In this document: piece by piece, positions 26,071-33,839 of the stretch
How positions within the stretch are numbered: position 1 is the first letter of the stretch
Layout of the letters: each line of letters begins with the position of its first letter
NCBI RefSeq assembly: GCF_003129565.1
Contig: NZ_QETF01000001.1
Span: forward strand, 286,427-350,426
Reading direction: 5' to 3'
DNA length: 64,000 nucleotides
Source of the DNA: Salibaculum griseiflavum
GTDB taxonomy: Bacteria > Pseudomonadota > Alphaproteobacteria > Rhodobacterales > Rhodobacteraceae
Translations under genes and position numbers: made by a program
Notes under the pieces: model-generated
What the model was told of the DNA's origin: nothing
What the model saw: the letters and a program-made list of their open reading frames with translations, nothing else
Database searches by the model: none

Positions 26071-27420
26071 ATGAAGCGCCTCATCGAAAAGGGGCTGATG
26101 TTCGGCAACCTGATCCCCGTCACCTCGCCGGTGTTGGTGGAGCGGTATAACCGGGCGCTGAAGGCGCTGACGGGCAAGGTGACCGCGCTGAGCGAATTTC
26201 ATATCGACATCGCGGGTCAAAGCCCGGAGGTGGCGGATGAGTTGGGCGACCGGTTCTACCTGAACCACGAGGGCGTGAACCGACAGTTCATCCTGCTGAC
26301 CACCGAACAGAAGACCGCGCCGCTGCTCGACGCAACGTTTTCCATGTCGCGGGGGATCCTGCGGCAATTCATCGAGGCGAACGAGCGCGAGCTTTTCGCG
26401 CTGACCGCGCGCGACGCGGTGGCCGGGGAATTGGTCAATTCGGTTTTCGCGCTGGATACGCCGCAGCGGCTGTTCGATATACGCACGCTGACGGTCGAGG
26501 CGGACACGACCGATGGCGCGGTGGCCACGGCGGGCGCGTTGAAAGGGTTGATCGACCGGTTCAGGACCGAAGACGAGGCCTGGCATGACGACGTGCTCAT
26601 CGCGCAGATGATCGGCCTTGCGAAGAAGACCGGTGATATCACCCGCAATCCGCTGTCGCTGCGCCAAATGAGCTTTGTTCAGGAGAATTTCTGGACCGCG
26701 CATTTCGGCGGGCTCTACGCGTTTCGCGGCGTGGATCACCCGGCGGCCATTGCCATGGGCCCGGCGGACTGGCGCGAGAGCCTGCCCATCCCGTTCGTTT
26801 TCGAGCGGGGTGAACGGGCGGCGATCGCGAAGTTCCTGCAGCTCAATGACCTGGCCGAACCCATCGTCCAGGCGCGCGGCATAGATGCCGCCGCGATCCT
26901 GCGCCAGAAGATGGATTTCATCGTTGCCGATGTGGCCTCGGGCATGGGCGAGGACCTGACCGGCGCGACCCGGCGCGACCTGCGGCGGCTGGCCCGACGC
27001 TATCACGGGCAATTGCCGGAGGAATGGCACGGCCTGTCCGATCTTGTGCGCTGGGCCGAGGATGGCGGACCGTGGCCCCGCATCGACAGTGATCACCCGG
27101 CCTATTTCTATATGCTGCGGGCCACCGACCATCCCGATGCCGACCTTGTGAACCAGTTGCTGTCCGAGCTTTCGCCAAAGGATATCCGGCAGCTCTTCAT
27201 TTGCCACAAACAGGCCTTCTATTCGGCTTATGCCGGTTGGCCCGAGGAGAAACAGGCCTATGTGGCGCAATTCCTCGCCACGGAATATGCTGTGGACAAG
27301 GCGGGGACGCGGGCGGCACTGTTCGGCCACGAGGCTCCGATGGAGGAACCCCGGCAGCTCGAGCGCGATCTGGTCGCGCGGGTCGGACCGTGGGGAGCAG
27401 TAGAAAGGCAAGGCGAATGA
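26071..27420 (+). CDS. DUF6638-like protein in AAA+ operon
   Basis: 449 residues, soluble. The N-terminal MKRLIEKGLMFGNLIPVTSPVLVERYNRALKALTGK, the block LGDRFYLNHEGVNRQFILLTTEQKTAPLLDATFS and SRGILRQFIEANERELFALTARDAVAGELVNSVF recall DUF6638, a family I associate with Rhodobacterales and with no assigned function; recognition is from memory. The middle contains RPL-rich helical segments and the C-terminus a run of Tyr/Trp-containing helices. The stop overlaps the next start (ATGA). No catalytic motif is visible. Confidence 0.7.
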   Translation: MKRLIEKGLMFGNLIPVTSPVLVERYNRALKALTGKVTALSEFHIDIAGQSPEVADELGDRFYLNHEGVNRQFILLTTEQKTAPLLDATFSMSRGILRQFIEANERELFALTARDAVAGELVNSVFALDTPQRLFDIRTLTVEADTTDGAVATAGALKGLIDRFRTEDEAWHDDVLIAQMIGLAKKTGDITRNPLSLRQMSFVQENFWTAHFGGLYAFRGVDHPAAIAMGPADWRESLPIPFVFERGERAAIAKFLQLNDLAEPIVQARGIDAAAILRQKMDFIVADVASGMGEDLTGATRRDLRRLARRYHGQLPEEWHGLSDLVRWAEDGGPWPRIDSDHPAYFYMLRATDHPDADLVNQLLSELSPKDIRQLFICHKQAFYSAYAGWPEEKQAYVAQFLATEYAVDKAGTRAALFGHEAPMEEPRQLERDLVARVGPWGAVERQGE

Positions 27421-27677
27421 ATTTCGTAAGACTGGTCGTTTTCGGGTTCCTGTTCCTCAGCGTGGTCTATATCTGTGTTTCGCTGTATTCCCGGTCGGTC
27501 CGGCGCGAGAAGCTGGAAGTGGAATGGGAGGAAACCCGCCCCGAAGGAATCCACCGCGATGCCTTTGTCAAAGAGGGCATGAAGGAGTATGAAACCGGCC
27601 TGAGAAAGCGGTTGATCCTGCTTGTCTACATCATCCCTCTGATCGCCGTCGGTGCCATCATCTATTTCGTCAACTAG
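27417..27677 (+). CDS. Small two-helix membrane protein in AAA+ operon
   Basis: 86 residues. One hydrophobic helix is N-terminal (VRLVVFGFLFLSVVYICVSL) and a second is C-terminal (LILLVYIIPLIAVGAIIYF). They flank a ~40-residue charged segment rich in Arg, Glu and Lys (residues about 24-62). The ATG at 27417 overlaps the upstream stop by 4 bases, which fixes this start over longer in-frame extensions. The topology places the charged loop on one side of the membrane, a plausible contact surface for operon partners. Family not recognised. Confidence 0.75.
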   Translation: MNFVRLVVFGFLFLSVVYICVSLYSRSVRREKLEVEWEETRPEGIHRDAFVKEGMKEYETGLRKRLILLVYIIPLIAVGAIIYFVN

Positions 27678-27686
27678 GGGTCCGCC

Positions 27687-28361
27687 ATGCGCAATTTTCG
27701 CCGAGCCGTCCGCATTACGGTTTTTTTGATCCTGGCGCTCTGGCTGCATTACGTGATGCCGCAGCGCGATATCGCGCGGGTCACCTCGACCGAGGTGGTG
27801 CGCACGGATTTTTCGGCCCTCAACCGCATATTCTTTGCCCAGGCCGATACCGGGGCGACAGATAATCCCTCGCGCGATCTGCGGTTCATCAATACCGAGC
27901 GCAAGGCGACCTACCTGTTCGGACTGATCCGTGGCGGCAACCAGACCATGGTGTATCGCAACGAGGATACCGGCTGGATCTATCCGCCCTATTTCAAGTT
28001 CGACAGTGCCGATCTCCAGGCCGAGGCGGGGGCCGCCATCTCGACCGCGGAGCCTTACGACTGGGTGGTGATCACCCATTACGGCTGGCGCATTCGCTGG
28101 CTCTCGATCTATCCCAACGCGGTTTCCATTCGTCCGGCGCCGAGCGAGGAGTTCCGCCCGATCCCCTGGGGCAACATCATCATCTACATTGCCCTGATCG
28201 CGGGGGCCCTGTTCCTGCGGGCCATGTGGCGGCAGTTCCGCGAACGCACGCTTGATCCGCTAGCGGATCGCGCCGAGGACCGGATGGATCACGTGCAGGC
28301 CGACTTTGCCGAAAGGCGTGGTCGTGTGCGGCGCTGGCTCGATAGCTGGAAGAGCAAGTGA
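27687..28361 (+). CDS. DUF1523-family membrane protein
   Basis: 224 residues with an N-terminal helix (about 8-25) and a second helix near 165-185, leaving a ~135-residue extracytoplasmic domain. DFSALNRIFFAQAD, the YRNEDTGWIYPPYFKFDSADLQAEA segment and the WVVITHYGWRIRWLSIYPNAVSI segment match DUF1523. The C-terminal ~40 residues are cytoplasmic and strongly charged. It is the last gene of the operon; 9 bases separate it from the previous gene. The function is unknown. Confidence 0.82.
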   Translation: MRNFRRAVRITVFLILALWLHYVMPQRDIARVTSTEVVRTDFSALNRIFFAQADTGATDNPSRDLRFINTERKATYLFGLIRGGNQTMVYRNEDTGWIYPPYFKFDSADLQAEAGAAISTAEPYDWVVITHYGWRIRWLSIYPNAVSIRPAPSEEFRPIPWGNIIIYIALIAGALFLRAMWRQFRERTLDPLADRAEDRMDHVQADFAERRGRVRRWLDSWKSK

Positions 28362-28399
28362 CCTGACGGGCTGCGCGTTTCGCGCAGGCAGGGTCGTCA

Positions 28400-28422
28400 A
28401 GGCGCCGACTTTGGCGGCGCCT
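28400..28422 (+). terminator. Candidate stem-loop terminator of the AAA+ operon
   Basis: AGGCGCC (28400-28406) pairs with GGCGCCT (28416-28422) around a 9-base loop, 39 bases after the last stop codon. No T-run follows directly, so intrinsic termination is uncertain. Two further hairpins of repeat copy B lie just downstream. Confidence 0.4.
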
Positions 28423-28429
28423 CGGGATC

Positions 28430-28492
28430 GGGGGCGCTGCCCCCGTCTGCCCGTTGGGCAGACTCCCCCGGGATATTTTCGGTCCAAAGAAA
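28430..28492 (+). repeat. Dispersed GC-hairpin element, copy B
   Basis: GGGGGC-GCT-GCCCCC, then the perfect stem GTCTGCCC-GTT-GGGCAGAC, then the tail TCCCCCGGGATATTTTCGGT CCAAAGAAA. The order and tail match copy A. It lies between the convergent ends of the AAA+ operon and the ALDH16 gene, oriented with the operon, so here it could contribute to termination. Confidence 0.75.
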
Positions 28493-28499
28493 CCGCCGG

Positions 28500-30824
28500 C
28501 TATTCGCCGTAGGGGATCCAGACGGTCTTGACCTCGGTCGACTGAGCCAGCCAGGTTGCGGCGGGCCAGTCGTGGGACCGTCCGTTATTGACCCAGGTGC
28601 GTTTCAGTGTGGCCGCCGAGGCGTGCTCGATCTCTTGGGACAGGTCGGTGGCGGAAAAGGACCAGACCGCGTCGAGCCCGGCATGTGCGGCCAGGTGCGG
28701 GGCCAGCTCGGCGTGATCGCCGGTCAGGATGTTGACGACGCCGCCGGGCACATCGGATGTATCAAGCACCTGGTAGAAATCCGTCGCGGCGAGCGGATAG
28801 GGGCTTGAGGCCACGGCGGTGACCCGGTTGCCCATGGCGATGGCCGGGGCCATTGGTTCGATCAGCCCCATGAGCGGGCGCGCGTCGTCGCACAGGATCC
28901 CGATATTGCCCACCGGTTCGTTCATGGCGAGCGCCGTGCCGCGCATCGGGACGGGCTTGGCCCGGTGGTCGTGCTTGTCTGCCCAGGCGGCCCATTTGAA
29001 CAGGGCACGGACCGCCTGTGCCACTTCCTTGTCGCCCGAGCGTCCGCCGGTGAGATGATTGATCCGCGTCGCAAATTCGTCTTCGCGCGCTGAGAGGTTC
29101 TCGGCGATGTAGTAGAGGATCTGGGCGCGCAGGTGGCCGGTGGTTTGCGACCAGCTCCTGGCGGCGGTCATCGCCTCGACGGCGTTGCGCAGATCCTTGC
29201 GGTTGGCCAGAGACGCATGGCCCAGGAGTTTCCCGCCACGGGTGTAGACAGGGCGGGAATAGCCGCCGTCGGGACGGGCCTGTTTGCCGCCGATATAGAG
29301 CTTGGCGGTGCGGTCCAGGGGCGGGATCGGGTTGCCGTCATCGGTCGAGTAGGGGGCGATGGGGGTGATTTCCTTGCCCGCGCCTTTGGGCCGGGTGTAG
29401 GCCATCAGCCCTTCCCATCCGCCTTCCCGGCCGAAACCGCTTTCGCGGACCCCGCCGAAGCCTGCGGCGGCATCGAAGAGGTTCGTTGCGTTGATCCAGA
29501 CGACGCCCGCGGCCAGCTTGGGGGCGACATCGAGCGCCAGGTTGATGTTTTCGGTCCAGACCGACGCGGCCAGCCCGTAGCGTGTGTTGTTGGCCAGTTC
29601 CACCGCCTCGGAGGGCGTGCGGAAGGTGGTCGAAACGAGGACGGGGCCGAAGATTTCTTCCTGCATGAGCCGGTCGGCGGGGGAGAGGCCGGTGATCAGG
29701 GTGGGCGGGTAGTAGCAGCCGGTGTCGGGCAGGGGACCGGGGGCGCGGTGGATATCGCCGTTCGACCCGTCGACCATGTCGGTGATGGCCTGCAATTGCA
29801 CGGGGTCGACAACGGCCCCCACGTCGATGGCCTTGTCCAGCGGGTTGCCAAGGCGCAGCTTGTCCATGCGCGCGCGCAGCTTGTCGTAGAAGCGCGGTGC
29901 GATCCCTTCCTGCACCAGCAGGCGCGACCCGGCGCAACAGACCTCGCCCTGGTTGAACCAGATGGCATCGACCAGGCCCTCGACCGCCGAGTCGATATCG
30001 GCGTCCTCGAAGACGATGTAGGGGGACTTTCCGCCCAGCTCGAGTGTCAGCGCCTTGCCCGACCCGGCGGTGGCCTCGCGGATGCGGCGACCGACAGCGG
30101 TGGAGCCCGTGAAGGCGATCTTGTCCACGTCCGATGTGACGAGCATCTCGCCCACGGCCCCGTCGCCGGTCACGATGTTCACGACGCCCTTGGGCAGGCC
30201 CGCCTGGCGGCAGATATCGGCAAAAAGCAGCGCGGTCAGCGAAGTGTATTCGGCGGGCTTCAGCACAACTGTGTTGCCCATCGCCAGCGCCGGGGCAATC
30301 TTCCATGCAAGCATCAGTAGCGGGAAGTTCCACGGCACGATCTGACCGCAGACCCCAATCGGTTCGGCGTCGGGCAGTTCCTCGTCCATCAGTTCGGCCA
30401 TGCCGGCGTGATAATAGAAGTGCCGCGCGGCCAGCGGGATGTCGATGTCACGGCTTTCGCGGATCGGCTTGCCGTTGTCGAGGGTTTCCAGCACGGCAAA
30501 AAGGCGCGCGTGCTTTTGCAGCAGCCGCGCGATGGCATAGAGGGCGCGGGCCCGTTTGTGACCATCCTTGGCCCATTTCGCCTGTGCCTTGCGGGCGGCT
30601 GCCACGGCGGTATCAACATCCGCCTCGGTGGCCTGCGTGACATGGGCCAGCACATTGCCGGTGGCGGGATCCTTCGCCTCGAAGGTTTCGCCCGGATCGG
30701 TGAATTTGCCGTCGATGAAACAGCCGAACCGGTCGCCCATGTCGACGAGCCATTCCAGCGCAGGGGCGGCGGATTCCGGGGCGGGGCCGTACTCCATGGT
30801 TTCGAAGATGTCCTTGACACTCAT
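28500..30824 (-). CDS. Two-domain aldehyde dehydrogenase, ALDH16 type
   Basis: 774 residues. The first ~480 residues form a complete ALDH domain: TLELGGKSPYIVFEDADID with the catalytic glutamate (about 260), NQGEVCCAGSR with the catalytic cysteine (about 294) and the FGGVRESGFGREGG segment. A second, shorter ALDH-like domain (about 490-774) retains Rossmann features (GNIGILCDDARPLMGLIEPMAPAIAMGN) but has no catalytic cysteine and stops early. That is the layout of ALDH16, structurally characterised from the roseobacter relative Loktanella. The start at 30824 (MSVKDIFETM) is chosen although the frame stays open further upstream in deoC. It follows deoC by 50 bases and could oxidise the acetaldehyde DeoC releases. 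Confidence 0.92.
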   Translation of the reverse strand: MSVKDIFETMEYGPAPESAAPALEWLVDMGDRFGCFIDGKFTDPGETFEAKDPATGNVLAHVTQATEADVDTAVAAARKAQAKWAKDGHKRARALYAIARLLQKHARLFAVLETLDNGKPIRESRDIDIPLAARHFYYHAGMAELMDEELPDAEPIGVCGQIVPWNFPLLMLAWKIAPALAMGNTVVLKPAEYTSLTALLFADICRQAGLPKGVVNIVTGDGAVGEMLVTSDVDKIAFTGSTAVGRRIREATAGSGKALTLELGGKSPYIVFEDADIDSAVEGLVDAIWFNQGEVCCAGSRLLVQEGIAPRFYDKLRARMDKLRLGNPLDKAIDVGAVVDPVQLQAITDMVDGSNGDIHRAPGPLPDTGCYYPPTLITGLSPADRLMQEEIFGPVLVSTTFRTPSEAVELANNTRYGLAASVWTENINLALDVAPKLAAGVVWINATNLFDAAAGFGGVRESGFGREGGWEGLMAYTRPKGAGKEITPIAPYSTDDGNPIPPLDRTAKLYIGGKQARPDGGYSRPVYTRGGKLLGHASLANRKDLRNAVEAMTAARSWSQTTGHLRAQILYYIAENLSAREDEFATRINHLTGGRSGDKEVAQAVRALFKWAAWADKHDHRAKPVPMRGTALAMNEPVGNIGILCDDARPLMGLIEPMAPAIAMGNRVTAVASSPYPLAATDFYQVLDTSDVPGGVVNILTGDHAELAPHLAAHAGLDAVWSFSATDLSQEIEHASAATLKRTWVNNGRSHDWPAATWLAQSTEVKTVWIPYGE

Positions 30825-30841
30825 GCGCGCCGCGCTCCTGT

Positions 30842-30863
30842 CTTCATCTTGGCAAATAAACTC
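30842..30863 (-). repeat. Dispersed element tail only, copy D
   Basis: Read on the minus strand, GAGTTTATTTGCCAAGATGA AG matches the tail of copy C but lacks GC hairpins. It lies in the deoC-ALDH16 gap, 18 bases before the ALDH16 ATG, repeating the position seen for copies A and C. Confidence 0.45.
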
Positions 30864-30874
30864 ATGATCCTGCC

Positions 30875-31873
30875 CTAACCTGCCGCGTGCCGCCAGCTCG
30901 CAGAATAGGCGCCGGTCACGTGGTGTTCCAGCTGCCGCTCGATATCGCCCAGCAGGGAAGAGGCGCCGAAGCGAAACAGGTCCGGTTGCAGCCAGCGGTC
31001 GCCCAATTCGTCCTTGATCAACGCCAGGTAGGTCAGTGCATCCTTGGCCTTGGAAATGCCGCCCGCAGGTTTGTAGCCGACCTTGTAGCCAGTGTGCGCC
31101 TCGTAGTCGCGGATCGCGCGGATCATGGTCAGGCTCACGGGCAGGGTGGCGTTGACGCTTTCCTTGCCGGTCGAGGTCTTGATGAAATCCGCCCCTGCCA
31201 TCATGCAGACGAGCGAAGCGCGGGCCACGTTGCGCAGCGTGCCCAACTCGCCGGTGGCGAGGATGGCCTTCACATGGGCCTCGCCGCAGGCCGCGCGCAT
31301 CTCGCGCATTTCGTCGTAGAGCGCCTGCCAGTTGCCTTGCAGCACGTGGCGGCGGGTGATGACGATGTCGATTTCCTCGGCCCCGGCCGCGACGCTTTCG
31401 CCGATCTCGGCGATGCGCAGCTTGTAGGGCGACAGCCCGGCGGGAAACCCGGTGGACACGGCGGCGACGGGAATGCCAGAGCCGCGCAGGGCGTCGACGG
31501 CCGTTTCGACCATGTCGTGATAGACGCAGACCGCGCCCGTTGTCAGGTCCTGCATGCCGAGCGCGTCCAGGATATCGGCGCGCACCGGCTGACGCGCCTT
31601 GGCGCAAAGGCGGCGCACGCGCCCCTCGGTATCGTCACCGGATAGCGTGGTGAGGTCGATCAGGCTGATCGCCTTGCAAAGCCAGGCGGCCTGGTGGTTC
31701 TTCTTGACGCTGCGCCGGCCCGGAAGGGTCGCGGCACGGCGTTCTATGGCGCTGGTGTTGGCCTGAACGGCGCGGACCCAGGACAGGTCCAGGTCCATAC
31801 CGGCATTGCGCGGTTCCTGCACCTGCGGCAGTTGCGCATCATCCGTCTTCACGTGGCTGTCAGTGGTCTGCAA
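30875..31873 (-). CDS. deoC: Deoxyribose-phosphate aldolase
   Basis: About 332 residues. It cleaves 2-deoxyribose-5-phosphate to glyceraldehyde-3-phosphate and acetaldehyde through a Schiff base. The FIKTSTGK segment (about 228-235) and VGYKPAGGISKAKD (about 262-275) carry the two conserved lysines of DeoC, and KVIISTGELGT-like reads KAILATGELGT. The ~60-residue N-terminal extension before LIDLTTLSGDDTEG is typical of the longer DeoC form. I favour a TTG start at 31873, which has GGGAGG in front; a GTG at 31906 is the alternative. It is the first gene of the deoC-ALDH16 pair. Confidence 0.92.
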   Translation of the reverse strand: MQTTDSHVKTDDAQLPQVQEPRNAGMDLDLSWVRAVQANTSAIERRAATLPGRRSVKKNHQAAWLCKAISLIDLTTLSGDDTEGRVRRLCAKARQPVRADILDALGMQDLTTGAVCVYHDMVETAVDALRGSGIPVAAVSTGFPAGLSPYKLRIAEIGESVAAGAEEIDIVITRRHVLQGNWQALYDEMREMRAACGEAHVKAILATGELGTLRNVARASLVCMMAGADFIKTSTGKESVNATLPVSLTMIRAIRDYEAHTGYKVGYKPAGGISKAKDALTYLALIKDELGDRWLQPDLFRFGASSLLGDIERQLEHHVTGAYSASWRHAAG

Positions 31874-31939
31874 AGGGGCCTCCCGTCGATGATCAAAGCC
31901 TGTCACGAGGGCGGGTCAGTGGCAAGATGTGGCGCGGCG

Positions 31940-32791
31940 TCAGGGCTGGATCAGCCGTTGTCTGTTTGCACGGCGGAACCGCTGCGGGGTCTGTCCATGA
32001 GTGGCCAGGAATAGTTTGTGGAAGTGCGACAGGTTGGGAATGCCGCATTCCGCAGCGATCTCGGCCAGGCTGTCTTCGCTGCCCAAAAGGCGGGTGGCGG
32101 CATAGGTCATGCGCTGCGCGTTGACATAGTCGGAGGGCGTCACACCGAGATAGCGTCGCATTGACCGCGAGACATGGGGATGCGCGCGCCCTGCGACACG
32201 GACAAGGCCAGCCGCCCCGTCGCGGAAAACAGCCGGGTCATGCGCCGCGCGGCAGGCGCGTTGCAGCCAGTCGGGGGCCGCAGCGGGAATATCGTTGGGG
32301 GCTTGGGCCATATCCGCCAGAAGGGGCAGAAGAAAGGCCTCCAGCGCCAAGGCGTCGCGAGGCCCACGTTCGAGGCGCAATGCGGCATGATTGATATCCG
32401 CCATCTGACGGATGTCCAGATGTCGGCGTGGCGGCAGGGACGCATCCGACCAGAACCCGATGCCGTTCAGACCCGGATGGCGCGCCTGCAGCGCGTCCAG
32501 GGCCTGGTCACGAATGGACAGGGAGACGATCATGGCAGCCTCTCCACGGCCCTGCAGCCCATGCGCATCGCCCGGGCGCAGAAAGATCATGTCGCCTTCG
32601 GTCAGATCCTCGCGCCGGTCGGGCAGGTGATGGCGGACCCTGCCGTTCTGCACCCAGAGCAATTCGAAAAAGGCGTGCCCATGCAGGCGGCGAGGCCGCC
32701 GGGGGGCAAGTTCGGCGCGCACCAGGTGGTGGGTCACATCCGGCCCGAGACCATCCGGAAAAGGCAGGATATGCGGACTCTGATCGCTCAT
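31940..32791 (-). CDS. AraC-family transcription regulator with cupin N-terminus
   Basis: 283 residues. The N-terminal cupin sensing domain contains HLVRAELAPRRPRRLHGHAFFELLWVQNG and FLRPGDAHGLQG. The C-terminal AraC-type double helix-turn-helix (about 175-275) includes SMRRYLGVTPSDYVNAQRMTYAATRLLGSEDSLAEIAAECGIPNLSHFHKLF, with the second HTH well conserved. The size and cupin type resemble regulators of sugar catabolism such as ChbR. It is the last gene of the minus-strand block that starts at gntR, 52 bases after the epimerase gene, and probably controls the neighbouring amino-sugar genes. The effector is unknown. Confidence 0.85.
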   Translation of the reverse strand: MSDQSPHILPFPDGLGPDVTHHLVRAELAPRRPRRLHGHAFFELLWVQNGRVRHHLPDRREDLTEGDMIFLRPGDAHGLQGRGEAAMIVSLSIRDQALDALQARHPGLNGIGFWSDASLPPRRHLDIRQMADINHAALRLERGPRDALALEAFLLPLLADMAQAPNDIPAAAPDWLQRACRAAHDPAVFRDGAAGLVRVAGRAHPHVSRSMRRYLGVTPSDYVNAQRMTYAATRLLGSEDSLAEIAAECGIPNLSHFHKLFLATHGQTPQRFRRANRQRLIQP

Positions 32792-32843
32792 GCACGAATT
32801 ATGCCACAGCTTTTGCCGCGGCGCAGCATTTCTTTTCCTGCAG

Positions 32844-33758
32844 CTAGTCGTCTCGCTTTTTCGAAAGGAATTTCGGCAGTTTGTCAGCATTCGGCGCGGC
32901 CGGTTCCCCGGCCGGTGCCTCACTGGTGGCCGCCGCGCTCATGGCCTTGATCCCCGCGATGCCGGACTCGCCCAGAGGCACCGAGGCGAACGGGCCGCCG
33001 AGCCGGGTGAACCCCATGTCGTCGGGTGCGGGGCGCGGGGCATTGGCTTGCAGGGTCTCGGCCCAGTCCTCGGCATTGTCCTTGGGCTTGAAGCCAAGGA
33101 AGCCGGCCGTGGCGTTATTGATCGGAGCGCGGGTATTGTTCGAGATGCCGAAAACGGTCGTGAATCCGGTCACCGGGGCCTCGACGGCGCGCAGCACGAG
33201 CTGGCGGAGGTCGTGATAGCTCAGCCATGTCTGTAGTGCGCGCAGATTCTGCGGTTCGGGCGTGCAGGAGAAAATGCGCAGGCAGACCGCCTCGATACCG
33301 CGTTTGTCCCAGTACATCTTGCCCAGATCCTCGGCAAAGCATTTGGCCAGGCCATAGAACGTGTCGGGACGATGCGGGGCATCCAGCCCGATTCCGGCCA
33401 TTGTTTCGTGCATGCCCACCGCGTGCACGGACGAGGCATAGATGACCCGCCGCGCCCCGTGCCGGTAGGCGGCCTCCCACACGTTGTAGGACGAGATGTA
33501 ATTCGGCCCCAGAAGTTCCTCGAACGGGCGTTCATCGACGATGGCCGCGAAATGCACGACCATGTCGGCGCCTTCGACCAGCGGCCCGAAGGCCTCCATG
33601 TCGGCCACGTCGACCTGTTCGAACCGTTCATTGGCAAGCAGGGTGTCGGGGGCCTCCTGGATGTCGACCGAGACGAGTTCCTCGGCCTGCCCGGCGAGGG
33701 TTTCGCGAATTTGCATGCCCAGCGCGCCGCAGGCGCCTGTCAAGACGATCTTTTTCAT
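32844..33758 (-). CDS. NAD-dependent epimerase/dehydratase family, uronate-dehydrogenase-like
   Basis: 304 residues. The N-terminal Rossmann motif is TGACGALG. VIYASSVHAVG and FYGLAKCFAEDLGKMYWDKRGIEAVCLRI hold the Ser and the Y-x3-K pair of short-chain dehydrogenases. The SCTPEPQNLRALQTWLS and FLGFKPKDNAEDW segments are shared with uronate dehydrogenase (Udh), which oxidises uronic acids at C1. About 35 extra residues at the C-terminus (Ala/Glu/Pro-rich, Lys-rich end) are unusual for Udh. In this cluster an oxidised amino-sugar substrate is also possible. GGAAAGG precedes the ATG. Confidence 0.78.
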   Translation of the reverse strand: MKKIVLTGACGALGMQIRETLAGQAEELVSVDIQEAPDTLLANERFEQVDVADMEAFGPLVEGADMVVHFAAIVDERPFEELLGPNYISSYNVWEAAYRHGARRVIYASSVHAVGMHETMAGIGLDAPHRPDTFYGLAKCFAEDLGKMYWDKRGIEAVCLRIFSCTPEPQNLRALQTWLSYHDLRQLVLRAVEAPVTGFTTVFGISNNTRAPINNATAGFLGFKPKDNAEDWAETLQANAPRPAPDDMGFTRLGGPFASVPLGESGIAGIKAMSAAATSEAPAGEPAAPNADKLPKFLSKKRDD

Positions 33759-33839
33759 GGTGGCCTTTCCCGGTGATGTTTGGCGCAGGCTGTTCTGCCG
33801 CGCGGGCAAGGTCAAGGGGTCGGACCGCCCAAGGCGGGT

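Noticed and set aside
21380..28361. Possible anti-phage defence island
   Set aside because: No nuclease, methylase, TIR, reverse transcriptase or toxin domain accompanies the AAA+ ATPase, and base composition matches the core genome.
30825..31607. In-frame upstream extension of the ALDH16 gene to about 1035 codons
   Set aside because: The extra part overlaps deoC in another frame and reads as Arg/His-rich shadow sequence. The ALDH family N-terminus begins at 30824.
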